Assembly: GCA_956465555.1 (NCBI GenBank)
Contig: OY101118.1
Location: forward strand, 496,001-560,000
Direction of reading: 5' to 3'
From: Nitzschia sp. pyKryTriq1
Taxonomy: Eukaryota > Bacillariophyta > Bacillariophyceae > Bacillariales > Bacillariaceae
Length of the DNA: 64,000 nt
A model generated the notes under the pieces. It ran no database searches. It saw only the letters and a list, made by a program, of their open reading frames with translations, and was not told the origin of the DNA. Every line of letters starts with the position of its first letter. The stretch's first letter is position 1. The position numbers and the translations under genes are program-made. This document shows positions 19,474 to 30,186 of this stretch, in pieces.

Positions 19474-21389
19474 ATGCCTTTTAACATGGGTCAAGATAGA
19501 AAAGTAAAGAAGAGAATTAAAGGAAATCGAGGTATGGGGGATAGCTCCTTCAGCACCGGCTCAGAACCACCACCAGGTGGTGGATTTTCCCACCAGGATG
19601 CGAACCCTAGGAGGGATGGAAGTGCTGGGGGTCAACACTTGCATCCACAACAAACAACATGGATGTCCCATGACTATCGAGGTGGTTGGCAGCCATCCCA
19701 ACATGGTGGAAGAATGTCGTCGCCCCGTTACGGAGCGAGCGGTGGTGCTGATCTTGCGCCTTCCCATCGCCGGCAGCATGGTCATGCAGCAGCAGGAAGC
19801 CATCACCAACACAACATTCCGATCCACCCAGCCCATCAACAACAACAACCAATGTATGGCGCGGGGTACCAGCAGCCAGTACAGCCATATTATCCCCCCC
19901 AGCAATACTCGTCTTCTTCTTTCCAGCCCACGCTGTCTCATCTTCCTCTTGTACCACCCGCTGCGGTTGCTGGTGGTGTTGTTGGTGCCACAGCGGCGAA
20001 TGCTGCTGTAGACGTTCATGCTGGCGGTAGTGCTTACCCTCTTAGTAACGAGGAACTTTTGCAGCAGCAAGAAGATATCGAGAGGGGATTACGGATCGAT
20101 TTTTATACAGAGCCAGACCCGGCAATCTTGGCGTCCTGGGCTTCATTTTTCAGGGATCGGTTCGTTGAAGTGCGCCATGAGCTTACAAAAGCAACCTTTG
20201 ATCGCAATGCTGAAACATACCGGAGAGCAACGCACTTTGCTGAGCGAGTGGAATCAAAAATCCTCAGCTCTAACGCCGCCAAGAAGATCTTTCGGAGATA
20301 CCCTCTTACTCCGATTAATGATCCTGTAAGTGAAGCGATGCTGCTAGTATGACCCTCTATCCTGCTGATGATACAAAAGCTCGTCTGTTTTTTGCTGCTC
20401 TTGATGTGTGCTCCTTGTACATTGCTCTTGTTGATTCTCACCCCTCACTTCCAATCTTTTCCAGTTCTTCGTGGATACATGTTATCGGGCGATAATTGAT
20501 TATGCCATGCGTAACCCACCCTTCGATGGTTTCACATTCGGAAATCCAGCTTGGCGTGATTATATGTGGTTCAAGGCCGGTTTGATGAAACTAGTCGAGG
20601 ATAGCCGAAACAAATTCTTGGAATGGTACGCCAAGAAGATTCGAGACACAATCGGTACGTCACAGTTGGAGCTGTTATTGTCAAACGAAAATCTCGCTCT
20701 GGGAGAGTATACCGAGCGTACTGTGTTTTGTTGTGCGCATTGTGTACACCAAGTTTTTGTTGCCGATGCCAGCCTCAACTCAACTATCTGTCTCTTCATT
20801 TGTTTTGTGGATCACCCCAGATACTTTCATTCAGACTCAAGTTTCTTCCAAAAGTGGTGATGTTGAAAAGGAAACTTCGAAAAAGCTCATAGAAGAGGCG
20901 TTACTGCACGTTTCCAACTCGGGAATGGTAAACGAAGCATCGTACACTTACGCCAAACGATTCTACGCCTTTTTGTTAAAGGAGGTCTTATCAGAGCTAG
21001 ATCCGCCGTCAGAGACAAACGCATCAGCACCGCCAGATTTCACAGGGAAACGGGTCCGTGAGTTTTTTGGAGTTGAAGAAGAAGCATTTGTACTTTCGGC
21101 ACTTCGCTCCTCACTGGAGAATATGGCCAAACAACACGAGGGGGAGACACGTGGACCGCCTCCGCAAGATGTTGCTGCCAGTCTCTCCAGTGCGGACCAA
21201 ATACTGTCCACGGCTGTCGAAATCAGCCAGATGCTGGCCACTCAAGAGGCACAACTGGGATTTGAGTCTCCTGTTATCCACTTCGATAAGGAGGGTGTGG
21301 TCTCCAAGGATAGCACCATGGCCGAGGACAACGTGGCTGAACAAGGAGAAAGCATGGACGAAGGTACCGAACATGGTCCGAGCGGCTAG
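19474..21389 (+). CDS. Three-exon Gln/His/Gly-rich protein of unknown function
   Basis: Exons 19474..20325, 20465..20654 and 20821..21389 (donors GTAAGT and GTACGT, acceptors TTCCAG and CCCCAG) join in frame to 536 residues. The second intron is required because reading through hits a stop. Residues 1 to about 190 are low-complexity (Gly, Gln, His, Pro, Tyr), a prion-like or phase-separation-type composition. A folded helical region follows, about 195-350, with FRDRFVEVRHELTKATFDRN, FVDTCYRAIIDYAMRNPPFDG, NPAWRDYMWFKAGLMKLVED and KFLEWYAKKIRDTI. The C-terminal third is acidic and helical, then disordered. I cannot name the family. Alternative Met codons at 19486 and 19534 exist. An RNA-granule or scaffold role would fit the composition but is speculation. 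Confidence 0.72.
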
Positions 21390-21894
21390 TTTCGCCTTTC
21401 GAAACGGGAACGGAAGTGGACTTGGGATACTATTGAGCACAGACCTTTGTGTTCAAGGGGAAGAGCTAGGGGATGCACTTTTAAAAAAGTGCAGTCGGGA
21501 TCAACGGCTACAGTATTGTTGATCGTAAGGGGTAATTGGGATAGGATGAAAATGTCGTTTGATGTTTTTGATCGAATATATCTGTCACTTTTGCTGGTTT
21601 GCGGTCTGCGCTCCCACCCGCATAGCGTGAGCGCATCAGCAGCCGGCAAATAACGTGCAGCGGGAAATGGGGAATGTGGGGCATGACTCAGGTGTGGAAA
21701 GGTATTGTGCATTGAAGCAAATGCAGTAATGGTCATAGAAACGTATGGCAAGTCGGAAGCTATGAGGACGGGAATCTACAGCACTTGAGAATGAAAGTAG
21801 GTAGCGTAGGATTGTGGTAAAGCTGTGGGTCATTAGGACCATTTGCCACATGACTGGCGTCGTCACAGTAGACTACGAGCATATCTTTTCATTA
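21390..21894. other. Convergent 3' spacer
   Basis: 505 bases between convergent 3' ends. A small inverted pair, TGCACTTTT/AAAAGTGCA at 21473-21492, could form a hairpin. No gene seen. Confidence 0.45.
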
Positions 21895-23454
21895 TTATTG
21901 TTTACGGGCCTCTGCTGCTCGGGCGTGTCCCTCCAATCCTTCCAGTCGAGCCATTACAATACTGTCGCCTACCATTCCTTGTGAAGCTGCAGCATCGTCG
22001 ACTCTCATCCACGTTCGGATTCTCAAAAAGTTGAAGACGCTTAATCCTCCGGTATACCGTCCAGTTCCACCCGTTGGTAATGTATGGTTGGGACCCGCAC
22101 CGTAATCTCCCAGCACTTCGGCGGCGTGTTCTCCCACAAACAAACCACCATAATTGGCACAGGTTTGTCCTACTGTCTGAGCATCTTTGGTTTGAATCTC
22201 CAAGTGTTCGGGAGCAATGTCGTCCGAGATTTTGATACATTCTTCAATCGACTTGCATTCTACTGCAAAACTTTGTTTCAAGGCTTCCAGAGCTGTCGAA
22301 CGATTGGGCTCTGGCAATGCTTCAATTTGTTGTGCGACTTCCTTATCGACTTCTTCAATCATGCTGGGATCTGTACTCAAGAGAATGGCCCTGGCTACGA
22401 CATCGTGTTCGGCTTGTGCAATCAAATCAGCAGCCACGACCTTGGCATTGGCTGTTTCATCACAAATGACCAGGACTTCCGAAGGTCCCGCCAACATGTC
22501 AATGCCGCACTTTCCATTGACCAAGGATTTCGCGGCAGTCACCCATTTGTTGCCGGGTCCACAAATGACATCACATCTCGGGACCACCCCGTCGATACCA
22601 AACGCCATGGATCCAATGGCTTGGGCACCACCAACGCACAAAAACAAATCCACGTTGGAAATGTGAGCTGCTGCCATGGTAATCGGAGCCGGTCGAGGTG
22701 AAGCTAGAACGACCGTTTCACAACCCGCTGCTCGGGCAGTCACCGCCGTCATGAGCACCGAGGAGGGCAGGGGGTATCTTCCTCCCGGAGCATAGCAACC
22801 AGCCGCTATTCAGACAACAATAAGAATAAGAATTGTACAAACATGAGAAACCTTTTCCAATCGTCGTACCATTCACACCATAGAAATAGTGTACAGTATG
22901 ATACACTGCGAGTAGACTACCATTATGTACTCACCTCGACAGGGGCTCACGGTATGTCCCGCCTTGCCTCCAGGAATATCCATTTCCATATCCACCACAC
23001 TCTTGCGTTGCATTTCCGCAAACGCCTTGACCCGCCCATGGATATTGGTGAGTGCCACTCGTTCCGCGTCCGTCAATCCTTCGAACGCCGCCTTGCATTC
23101 TTCCTTGGAAACGACGAATTGAGTGGCGTCCTGAGGAACATCACCGAGACGCTTGGCCACCGTCAGGAGAGAATCTGGATCGACCATGCCCTTAGTATCG
23201 TCCACCACGAGTTCTTCCAAAATCGCCCTGGCTTGTCCCAATGCTGTGGGATCGACGGGGTCTTTGATTTCCAGACCGATTTTGTCGGGAGTGACGCGGT
23301 TTAATACTCCAGTCATGATGGTGTTTTTGCGAGTAGTGGGAGCGTGTGAGTGAAGGAAGGTGGTTCTTGTTTTGGAGGACGAAGCGGTGAACGCAAGAAC
23401 TTTCGATGCGAGATACGAGACTGATAGGATCCAAACGATAGATCGAAGGAACAT
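21895..23454 (-). CDS. hisD: Histidinol dehydrogenase, plastid targeted
   Basis: Catalyses the last two oxidations of histidine synthesis (L-histidinol to L-histidine, NAD+, Zn2+). Exon 1 is 23454..22935 and exon 2 is 22805..21895; the 129-base intron has donor GTGAGT and acceptor GAATAG. The product is 476 residues. The N-terminus has a signal peptide (FLRSIVWILSVSYLASKVLAF) and LAFTASS, a plastid-import motif. Conserved blocks are GCYAPGGRYPLPSSVLM, the NAD-region VGGAQAIGSMAFG, CGPGNKWVTAAK, DMLAGPSEVLV, QAEHD, the catalytic E-H pair in DIAPEHLEI and GAGPNHTLPTGG. All catalytic regions are present. The gene diverges from the LeuCD gene. Confidence 0.95.
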
Positions 23455-24006
23455 TCAAACAGCAACAGCAATAGCAACAGGAAAATGAGTCTAAAATACT
23501 TTTTCTCGTCTTTCGTTTTCGTTGCCACCGACGACCGCCAAAAGCGCGGCTTGTAGGGTTTTTGTGGCGGAAGCGCAGTCACGAGCTCAAATTTGAATCC
23601 TGAATGACGTTTTTCGGTCGCACGTTTCGAGAGTTTCGACACGCGATCTTTTGCGCGAAGATCGTGCGTACGTCGTCGGAATTTGCAGTTGCAAGAGTGG
23701 CGAAGGTTTTTGATTGGCCCACAACCCACAAGTGTTCTTCGGGGTTTTTCCGCCTGGCCGTCAATGCGGCCTACAGTACCAGTATGATGCCCCGCCCTCC
23801 CGACCAAGAAAACGCCAAGAGAAGAAAATCTTCGACACCATCATTCCCTCTCTGCTTTGTTGATACCGCGACGACGGACGCAAGCCACTTGGAAGACAAA
23901 CCTGTGCACACTTTGGCGATACAACTCCTGTCGCCCAAGCTACTAGCTCACAACTTCAGGCATTGCTTGTTGAAAATCTTCTAAGTTGTCATTTCAATTC
24001 GCTACC
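23455..24006. other. Divergent spacer shared by hisD and leuCD
   Basis: 552 bases between the start codons of two divergent plastid amino-acid-biosynthesis genes, so it should contain both promoters. A 126-codon plus-strand frame (23604-23984) has no recognisable domain and is not called. Confidence 0.5.
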
Positions 24007-26648
24007 ATGAGATATCAAGTTTCCGTGGCTGTTCTCGCTACTTTCGTCGTGGGAGTTTCGGCCTTTGTTCCCCGAACGAGCCGTGTTTCCTTTGTGCCTT
24101 CTGTCACCAGCTTGAATGCCGAAAGCAGCAGTAAGCCCCGCACCTTGTACGACAAGATCTGGGATGACCACCTGGTCGACGATGATGGTATGTCGACTCT
24201 CTTGTACGTGGATCGTCACTTGGTGCACGAAGTGACGTCTCCCCAGGCCTTTGAAGGCCTTCGTTTGGGAGGCCGAGGCGTCCGTCGCCCTGATTGTACC
24301 TTGACGACAGTCGACCACAATGTCCCCACTGAAGATAGAAGTCAATTGATTGACGTTAAGACCTTTATTGAAGAGACTGCCAGTCGCACACAAGTCATGC
24401 AGTTGGAACAAAACGTCCAAGATTTCGGATTGAAGTATTTCGGCATGGCCGACGAGCGTCAAGGAATTGTGCACATTATTGGTCCGGAACAAGGATTCAC
24501 CTTGCCAGGCTGTGTTACAGTCTGTGGTGATTCTCACACGGCCACTCATGGAGCCTTTGGGGCCCTGGCCTTTGGTATTGGGACCAGTGAAGTCGAACAC
24601 GTCCTCGCGACTCAAGTAAGTTCTTCGGACGAAAGAGGTGCATTTTGCAGTTTTTCTATTTTTGATGGACACGTACATTGTCATCATCTCACAATTATTT
24701 GTTTGTGCCGTGCCTCGTTACATTTTCCTACCTAGACTTTGCCTCAAACCAAAACCAAGAACATGTTGATTCGCATTGATGGCGAGTTGAACGAGTGTGT
24801 CACTTCCAAGGATATCATTCTTCACATTATTGGAATTATCGGAACTGCCGGTGGAACTGGTTACACTATCGAATTTGCTGGAAGTGCCATTGAAACCTTG
24901 AGCATGGAAGCCCGTATGAGTATCTCCAACATGGCCATTGAAGCTGGTGCCCGTGCCGGAATCATTGCCCCCGATGAAATTACCTATGAGTACTTGAAGG
25001 GGCGACCCATGAGTCCGTCTGGAGAAGATTGGGAAAAGGCTGTCGCATACTGGAACAGTCTCAAGACTGACGAGGGCGCTGAATTTGATAAGACCATCGT
25101 TATTGATGCCAAGGATATTGCTCCTACCATCACATGGGGAACCAGTCCTCAAGATGTCGCTCCCATTTCTGGAACCGTCCCTGTCTTTGATGCTGGTGTC
25201 TCCCCGGCTCGAGCGGTACGTACTTTTCGGTTGTATTGCTACAGAATCATAATATTATTGTATCGTCCACGTGGATAATTCTCTCACATTTGTACGCATT
25301 GTCAATCTGCTACTACGTACAGGCTGGTATCAAGCGTGCCTTGGCATACATTGGTTTGGAGGAAGGGCAAAAATTGGAAGGAGTCCCCATCGAGAAAGTG
25401 TTTATCGGATCTTGCACCAATGGACGTATTGAAGATATCCGCAATGTCGCTGCCATCGCCATGGGACGAAACGTTGCCGACGGTGTTCACGCCATGGTTG
25501 TTCCTGGGTCGGGATTGGTGAAGAAACAAGCGGAGGAAGAAGGATTGGACCGGATTTTGATTGATGCTGGATTTGACTGGAGAGAGCCGGGATGCTCCAT
25601 GTGCTTGGCCATGAACCCTGACAAACTTAAGCCTCAGGAGCGTTGTGCCTCCACTTCCAACCGTAATTTTGAGGGCCGACAAGGTAATGGCGGTCGCACT
25701 CACCTCATGTCTCCTGCCATGGCGGCTTCCGCTGCCATCGCTGGCGCTTTGGCTGATGTCCGCAAGTACCCTTTCTTGGGAGACCCATCGACGGATCCTC
25801 GTATCATCTCCAAGTCGACGAGCCGAGTGTTTACCACCGAAAGCTACAAGTCTCCCGGCGCTGTCATTTCTCCCGTTCCTCCGTACCTGGCCAAGGGTGG
25901 ATCTGACGCATCTGTCGGTGGAGCGGCTGGTCTTCCCAGGTTTGAGTCGTTGACGGGCGTTGCTGCTCCCTTGGATATTGAAAATATTGATACCGATATG
26001 ATCATCCCCAAGGAATTCCTCAAGACCATCAAGCGCGCCGGATTAGGTTTTGCCGCCTTTGCTGAATTGCGATACGAGAACCCAGACCAAGTTGCCACCA
26101 TTGGAGAAGAGGTCGCCAAGGAACGAAGTGACTTTGTTTTGAACAAGGAAGGATACAAGGGCAAGACCAAGATTTTGATTGCCGGAGATAACTTTGGCTG
26201 TGGTTCCAGCCGTGAGCACGCACCCTGGTCGATCAACGATATGGGAATCCAATGTATCATCAGTACTTCCTTTGCTGACATTTTCTACAACAACTGCTTT
26301 AACAATGGAATGTTGCCTCTTACACTTCCCCGCGTTCAAGTTGAGGCCTTGTTGGAAGATGCCGCAACCCCCAACACTGAAGTCACCGTCGACTTGATCA
26401 ACCAAAAGGTCATCCGCCCCAACGGGGAAGAATTCTCGTTTGAAATCGACCCTTTCCGAAAGCGATGCTTGGTGAATGGATTGGACAAGATTGGCCTGAC
26501 TTTGGAAAAAGTCGATCTCATTTCGTCATTTGAGACCAAGCGATCGAAGCAATTCCCATGGTTGGATGGAGCTGCCCTCCGAGTTCCTGACGTTGTGGCC
26601 ATGTACCCCGACTCGGAATACTGGAAGAAGGAAGGTGTTTCCGCATAA
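24007..26648 (+). CDS. leuCD: 3-Isopropylmalate dehydratase, fused large and small subunits, plastid targeted
   Basis: Isomerises 2- to 3-isopropylmalate in leucine synthesis. Exons 24007..24615, 24736..25215 and 25323..26648 all join in phase 0, giving 804 residues. The presequence is classical: a hydrophobic signal then VSAFVPRTS. The LeuC part has [15 protein letters not shown] and the 4Fe-4S cysteines C394 (GSCTNGR), C454 and C457 ([10 protein letters not shown]), spaced 60 and 3 as in bacterial LeuC. A linker near 530-600 leads to the LeuD swivel domain with [13 protein letters not shown] and [15 protein letters not shown]. Bacterial and plant enzymes use two separate subunits; the single-chain form resembles fungal Leu1. 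The Met at 24007 is chosen because the signal peptide starts there; an upstream in-frame Met lies at 23986. Confidence 0.95.
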
Positions 26649-26879
26649 GCGCTTGCACTTCTCAGTAACTTTCTTTGATTCACTTTGGACAATGACAACA
26701 ATTTGGACAGTACTGTGTACGACGTAGAGAGAAGTTCGACGGCGACTTTTCCATTTCCCTAGAATAGTTGCGTCGCAACAAGAGCTTTTGTTCACGTGGT
26801 CCTCAGAAATACAAGTCGCAGAATTTGAATATCCATCAGCATTACGTAAAGACAAAATCTTAACTTTTACGAGTGTACT

Positions 26880-27782
26880 TTAGCCAGTCAATCCCACAAT
26901 GGAGAGAAAGCTTCCCTTGTCATCCCGTTGCATTTCAAACGTCTTCGTGACAATGCCAGGAACATTTACAGGTATCCCACCAAATATATGAGGACAGGCC
27001 CATTTGTTGGACTGCCAACTTTCACTCACGGATTGATCTCCGACAGGTTTGGGTTCTTCGAATAAGGTCATGATCCCAGCGCTCTGGAGTTTCTCCGTCG
27101 ACAGCTCGAGGCAGATCCAAATTCCCTCGGTCGAAGTGTAGAAATGATTTGCCGTTTCCAACAAACGATCCGGGATGGCGGTCGCGTGAGTAAAAAATCC
27201 ATCAGCTTCGAAAGTAGGAGGAAAGTACGCCTTGCCGGATGCTACTGCCTCCTCCCACAGGTTCTTTTGGCACATGTGGTAAACAGTGGTTGTAGAGGAG
27301 GAAGCGACCTTGGTGGGTGCTGCGGACGACGAGGACGAGGCAGCTTCCGAGTGCAACTTTGCCAAATTTTCAGCCACTTCGGATGTATTGATCCCCCCCT
27401 CTTCTTCGCGCAAACAACGATCCGGCCGAAATGCTGGAATACAAACCGGAACATACTCAGCTCCCGCTTGTGGAAAGACTGGTTTGAATCGTTCTCCCTT
27501 GGGAATAAACACAGTTTCGCCCTCGTTAACCGTTAGGATGTCCGCCACCTTTTGCTCTTCGCCGCTGTAGTACTCGTAGTGAATCTCCAAATATCCCTTG
27601 ACCACAACCATCCATTCATCATAGTCCAAGGTCAACCAGGGCTCCGATGTTGGTTGACTAATTTTCACGACGGCAATCGAAATGTCATCCGTCTGACTTC
27701 CAACATTGCCGACGTATTCGTCAATGGCCAGGACCCCTTCCACTTCGACCACGCGTTTCGCTTTTCCAATGATTTTGGGCAT
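26880..27782 (-). CDS. Cupin (EutQ-like) fused to a DUF952 domain
   Basis: Single exon, 300 residues from the Met at 27782. The frame is open to 28187, but the upstream part has no domain and is repeat-containing. Residues about 45-117 are a RmlC-type cupin: LDYDEWMVVVKGYLEIHYE, then NEGETVFIPKGERF; the usual metal-binding His set is mostly missing. A Ser-rich linker (147-166) leads to a DUF952 domain (about 167-290) with VYHMCQKNLWEEAVASGKAY, GFFTHATAIPDRLLETANHFY, ICLELSTEKL and PHIFGGIPV. DUF952 folds are thought to relate to ADP-ribosyl-transfer enzymes, with the T-H of FTHAT at the expected place. Small-molecule binding or modification is possible, but the substrate is unknown. Neighbours give no clue. 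Confidence 0.75.
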   Translation of the reverse strand: MPKIIGKAKRVVEVEGVLAIDEYVGNVGSQTDDISIAVVKISQPTSEPWLTLDYDEWMVVVKGYLEIHYEYYSGEEQKVADILTVNEGETVFIPKGERFKPVFPQAGAEYVPVCIPAFRPDRCLREEEGGINTSEVAENLAKLHSEAASSSSSAAPTKVASSSTTTVYHMCQKNLWEEAVASGKAYFPPTFEADGFFTHATAIPDRLLETANHFYTSTEGIWICLELSTEKLQSAGIMTLFEEPKPVGDQSVSESWQSNKWACPHIFGGIPVNVPGIVTKTFEMQRDDKGSFLSIVGLTG

Positions 27783-28371
27783 TGGCTCTGAGAGTGTTGT
27801 GGTGTGGATTGGCTCTGAGAGTGAAAGGATGAATGAATGAATCCAACAAACAATGCACTCTACAGAACCTGGAATGCGAAATAGGAATAATCCTGGCACC
27901 GACCCGTGCTGCCGTGGGGGTGTGGTGTTTGTGTTTTTACGAATTTTGTGAGATGCGTGGTTTTGTGACGCATCATCATCATCTCTGCTCGCACTATTCC
28001 GAAAGATCCAAGCTTGGATTCGGCTTGAAATGAGGGCAAGCTCTGAAATGAGAAAGCAAAAATACCGAGCTTTGGTCGGATAAATCATACAGCGGTCTGG
28101 GGCGGCGGCGGGCGGCGGGGCGTTGCCCGGCGAGTGCGGCGTACAATCTAGACGAGAGCAAAAGATCGCGGTGGCAGCAACGGACAACGGATGATGATGG
28201 AAGATGGAAGGTGCAAACTACTGTATGCTATGTTGGACACTTGAAATGGAATTGATACCAGTACTAGCGTCGTTGATGTACCGGTAGCATCTGTCGCAAG
28301 GATAAGATCCGGTATTGCATCGCATCGCATCGCATTGCACTGTCTTCACAGTACTTAACGTAGCTAGAAGA
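27783..28371. other. Divergent intergenic spacer with duplicated 15-base word
   Basis: Divergent promoters. The word ATTGGCTCTGAGAGT occurs at 27781-27795 (overlapping the cupin gene start codon) and again at 27808-27822. A GATCCGGTATTGCATCGCATCGCATCGC run lies just before the KIX gene. No gene seen. Confidence 0.5.
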
Positions 28372-30186
28372 ATGTCCACCACACCTCCCCCTCCTGATCC
28401 GCCAGCCGATGCTGCTGCGGCATCAGGCGAGGATTGGCGCCAATCCGTCTTGCAAAGTTATCGCAATCAAGAAGTCCGAGAAATCGCCAAAGTCTTGGCC
28501 GCCTTGGAACCGGGAGCGACCACCTCTTCCAAACTCATGCTGGCGATGCGCTTTGAAGACACCATTTTCAAATCGGCTTCTACTTTGGCGGATTATCGAA
28601 AGAAACTGACCAAGCGTCTCAAAAAGTTGCAAAAGAACTACGTGCCCCCCACCAAAGAGTCCAGCAATACAGCAGACGATACAGAAGTCCTGTTGTTGCA
28701 GTTACGACGCAAATACGGCGATGCACTCAAGTACATTGTCAAGAATGCCAAGGATGCCGTTAAAGATGTGGAAGAGCGTTCTGGGACGGAGCGATCCAAA
28801 CAACTGCAGCAGCACACCGACTCGGCCATTGAATGGGCCAAGGAGCTCGGCATCTGGGAAGAAGCCCCATTGTCAGCAGCGGCTGCCTCCGCCAAAGTAA
28901 CGGAAGCGCAACTCCAAAAACTACAACAGCACTTGGAGCGACGCGTCGACAATATTCGAACCTATGTGGTCAAGCATTCGGATCCAGATCTCTTTCTGCA
29001 AGAAACCCTGGAACGAAAAGACAAAGAATTGGAGGCTCGTGCCAACAAAATGATGGGAATCAATTTGACCAGACGCATCGACCAAGTCCAACAAAATTCG
29101 GTAGCTGCCTCACAAGCATCCAATGGTACTGGCGACAAACCTGAGGCAGCTAATAATACTGATGCAGCAGCAGCAGCAGCAGCAGCAGCAGTGTCCTTTG
29201 ATGCAATGAAAGTATTGCAAGAGTCTTTGGAAAAGGCTCAAACCGCCGTCCCACCACCGACTCGGAACAATAGCAACGATCTTCCCGCTGCATTGATACA
29301 TCTCGAGAAGATTCGTGCCGCTTCCACGGCACTCATGGCCTACTTTTGCATACCAGAACGTCAACAGACGGCTCCCCGGAATGCATTGCCAAAGATATTT
29401 TCCGTAGCGACCGAGGGTATGGAGTTTGTTCGTCAAACCTCTCTGAAACTACCCAAAGTAACCACAGATGAAGTTTCTCTTCCGGACGCTTGGACTAAAA
29501 TTTTGGAATTACCTTTGGTCGATACGAGTACCGCTCCAACGCTGGACCACGAATTATCCTCGTCGCCCGTGGCCAAGCGTCCCAGACTCTCGTCACAACA
29601 ACTCCCCGTCATTAAGAGTCGTGTCTTGCTGACACCCAATCGCAAGACACCTTCCAACTTGATTCCTGCCTTGCGGCGCAAACGAGCCCAACTCGTGCGA
29701 CCTCCCCACGGAAGTCGCGGCTCCCATCTGATTTTGGAGTTTGGCAAGGCTTTCACCATGACAATTTACTTTTCGCCTTTACTTGTGACGTTGAGAGCGA
29801 TGGAACCCGTTATTCCGAGTGATGAAAACAACAAATCTACATCTACTACCACTACTACGAGTAGTAGACCGACCACCACAACCACACAATTGAGCACGAA
29901 AGGATGTGCTCCCTGGACGCCACTCTACCATGGTTTGATTCATCGAACTGATTTGTCACTGTGGGGCGTCAGTGATGGATCCTATGAGTCCATTGGACGA
30001 GCCGTCGAAGAGCGATTGCGGGATGCATCCATGAATGCGACAAATGTCTTGCGTCGGTGTTTCCGAAATCATGTCAAGGATAAAACCATGGAATTTGAAG
30101 TGGAAATCTTGGAAGCGTCGGCCTTGTTGGAGTTTTTGCAAATTGCCAGAAGCACATACATGCCCAATTGGCAAGATGATGACTAA
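28372..30186 (+). CDS. KIX-domain protein, candidate Mediator subunit 15
   Basis: Single exon, 604 residues from the Met at 28372, chosen because the Pro/Ala leader and KIX domain follow at once; the frame is open to 28315. Residues about 20-90 have the pattern of a Med15/p300 KIX three-helix bundle: EDWRQSVLQSYRNQEVREI, LMLAMRFEDTIFKSASTL and DYRKKLTKRLKKLQKNY. Charged coiled-coil regions follow (100-260), with an Ala run from a CAG repeat at 29164-29191. The C-terminal half contains a possible folded unit (IFSVATEGMEFVRQTSLKLP) and a nuclear-type basic patch (AKRPRLSS). Med15 links transcription activators to RNA polymerase II. The KIX match is by pattern only; the rest of the protein is divergent. 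Confidence 0.6.
   Translation: MSTTPPPPDPPADAAAASGEDWRQSVLQSYRNQEVREIAKVLAALEPGATTSSKLMLAMRFEDTIFKSASTLADYRKKLTKRLKKLQKNYVPPTKESSNTADDTEVLLLQLRRKYGDALKYIVKNAKDAVKDVEERSGTERSKQLQQHTDSAIEWAKELGIWEEAPLSAAAASAKVTEAQLQKLQQHLERRVDNIRTYVVKHSDPDLFLQETLERKDKELEARANKMMGINLTRRIDQVQQNSVAASQASNGTGDKPEAANNTDAAAAAAAAAVSFDAMKVLQESLEKAQTAVPPPTRNNSNDLPAALIHLEKIRAASTALMAYFCIPERQQTAPRNALPKIFSVATEGMEFVRQTSLKLPKVTTDEVSLPDAWTKILELPLVDTSTAPTLDHELSSSPVAKRPRLSSQQLPVIKSRVLLTPNRKTPSNLIPALRRKRAQLVRPPHGSRGSHLILEFGKAFTMTIYFSPLLVTLRAMEPVIPSDENNKSTSTTTTTSSRPTTTTTQLSTKGCAPWTPLYHGLIHRTDLSLWGVSDGSYESIGRAVEERLRDASMNATNVLRRCFRNHVKDKTMEFEVEILEASALLEFLQIARSTYMPNWQDDD
29164..29191. repeat. CAG microsatellite, poly-Ala coding
   Basis: GCA/CAG trinucleotide run inside the KIX-protein gene, translated as Ala. 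Confidence 0.9.

Noticed and set aside
23604-23984. 126-codon plus-strand frame in the hisD-leuCD spacer
   Set aside because: No domain, no similarity recognised; probably promoter and leader DNA.
27783-28187. N-terminal extension of the cupin-DUF952 frame
   Set aside because: No domain or targeting signal; MPKIIGK at 27782 begins the recognisable fold.
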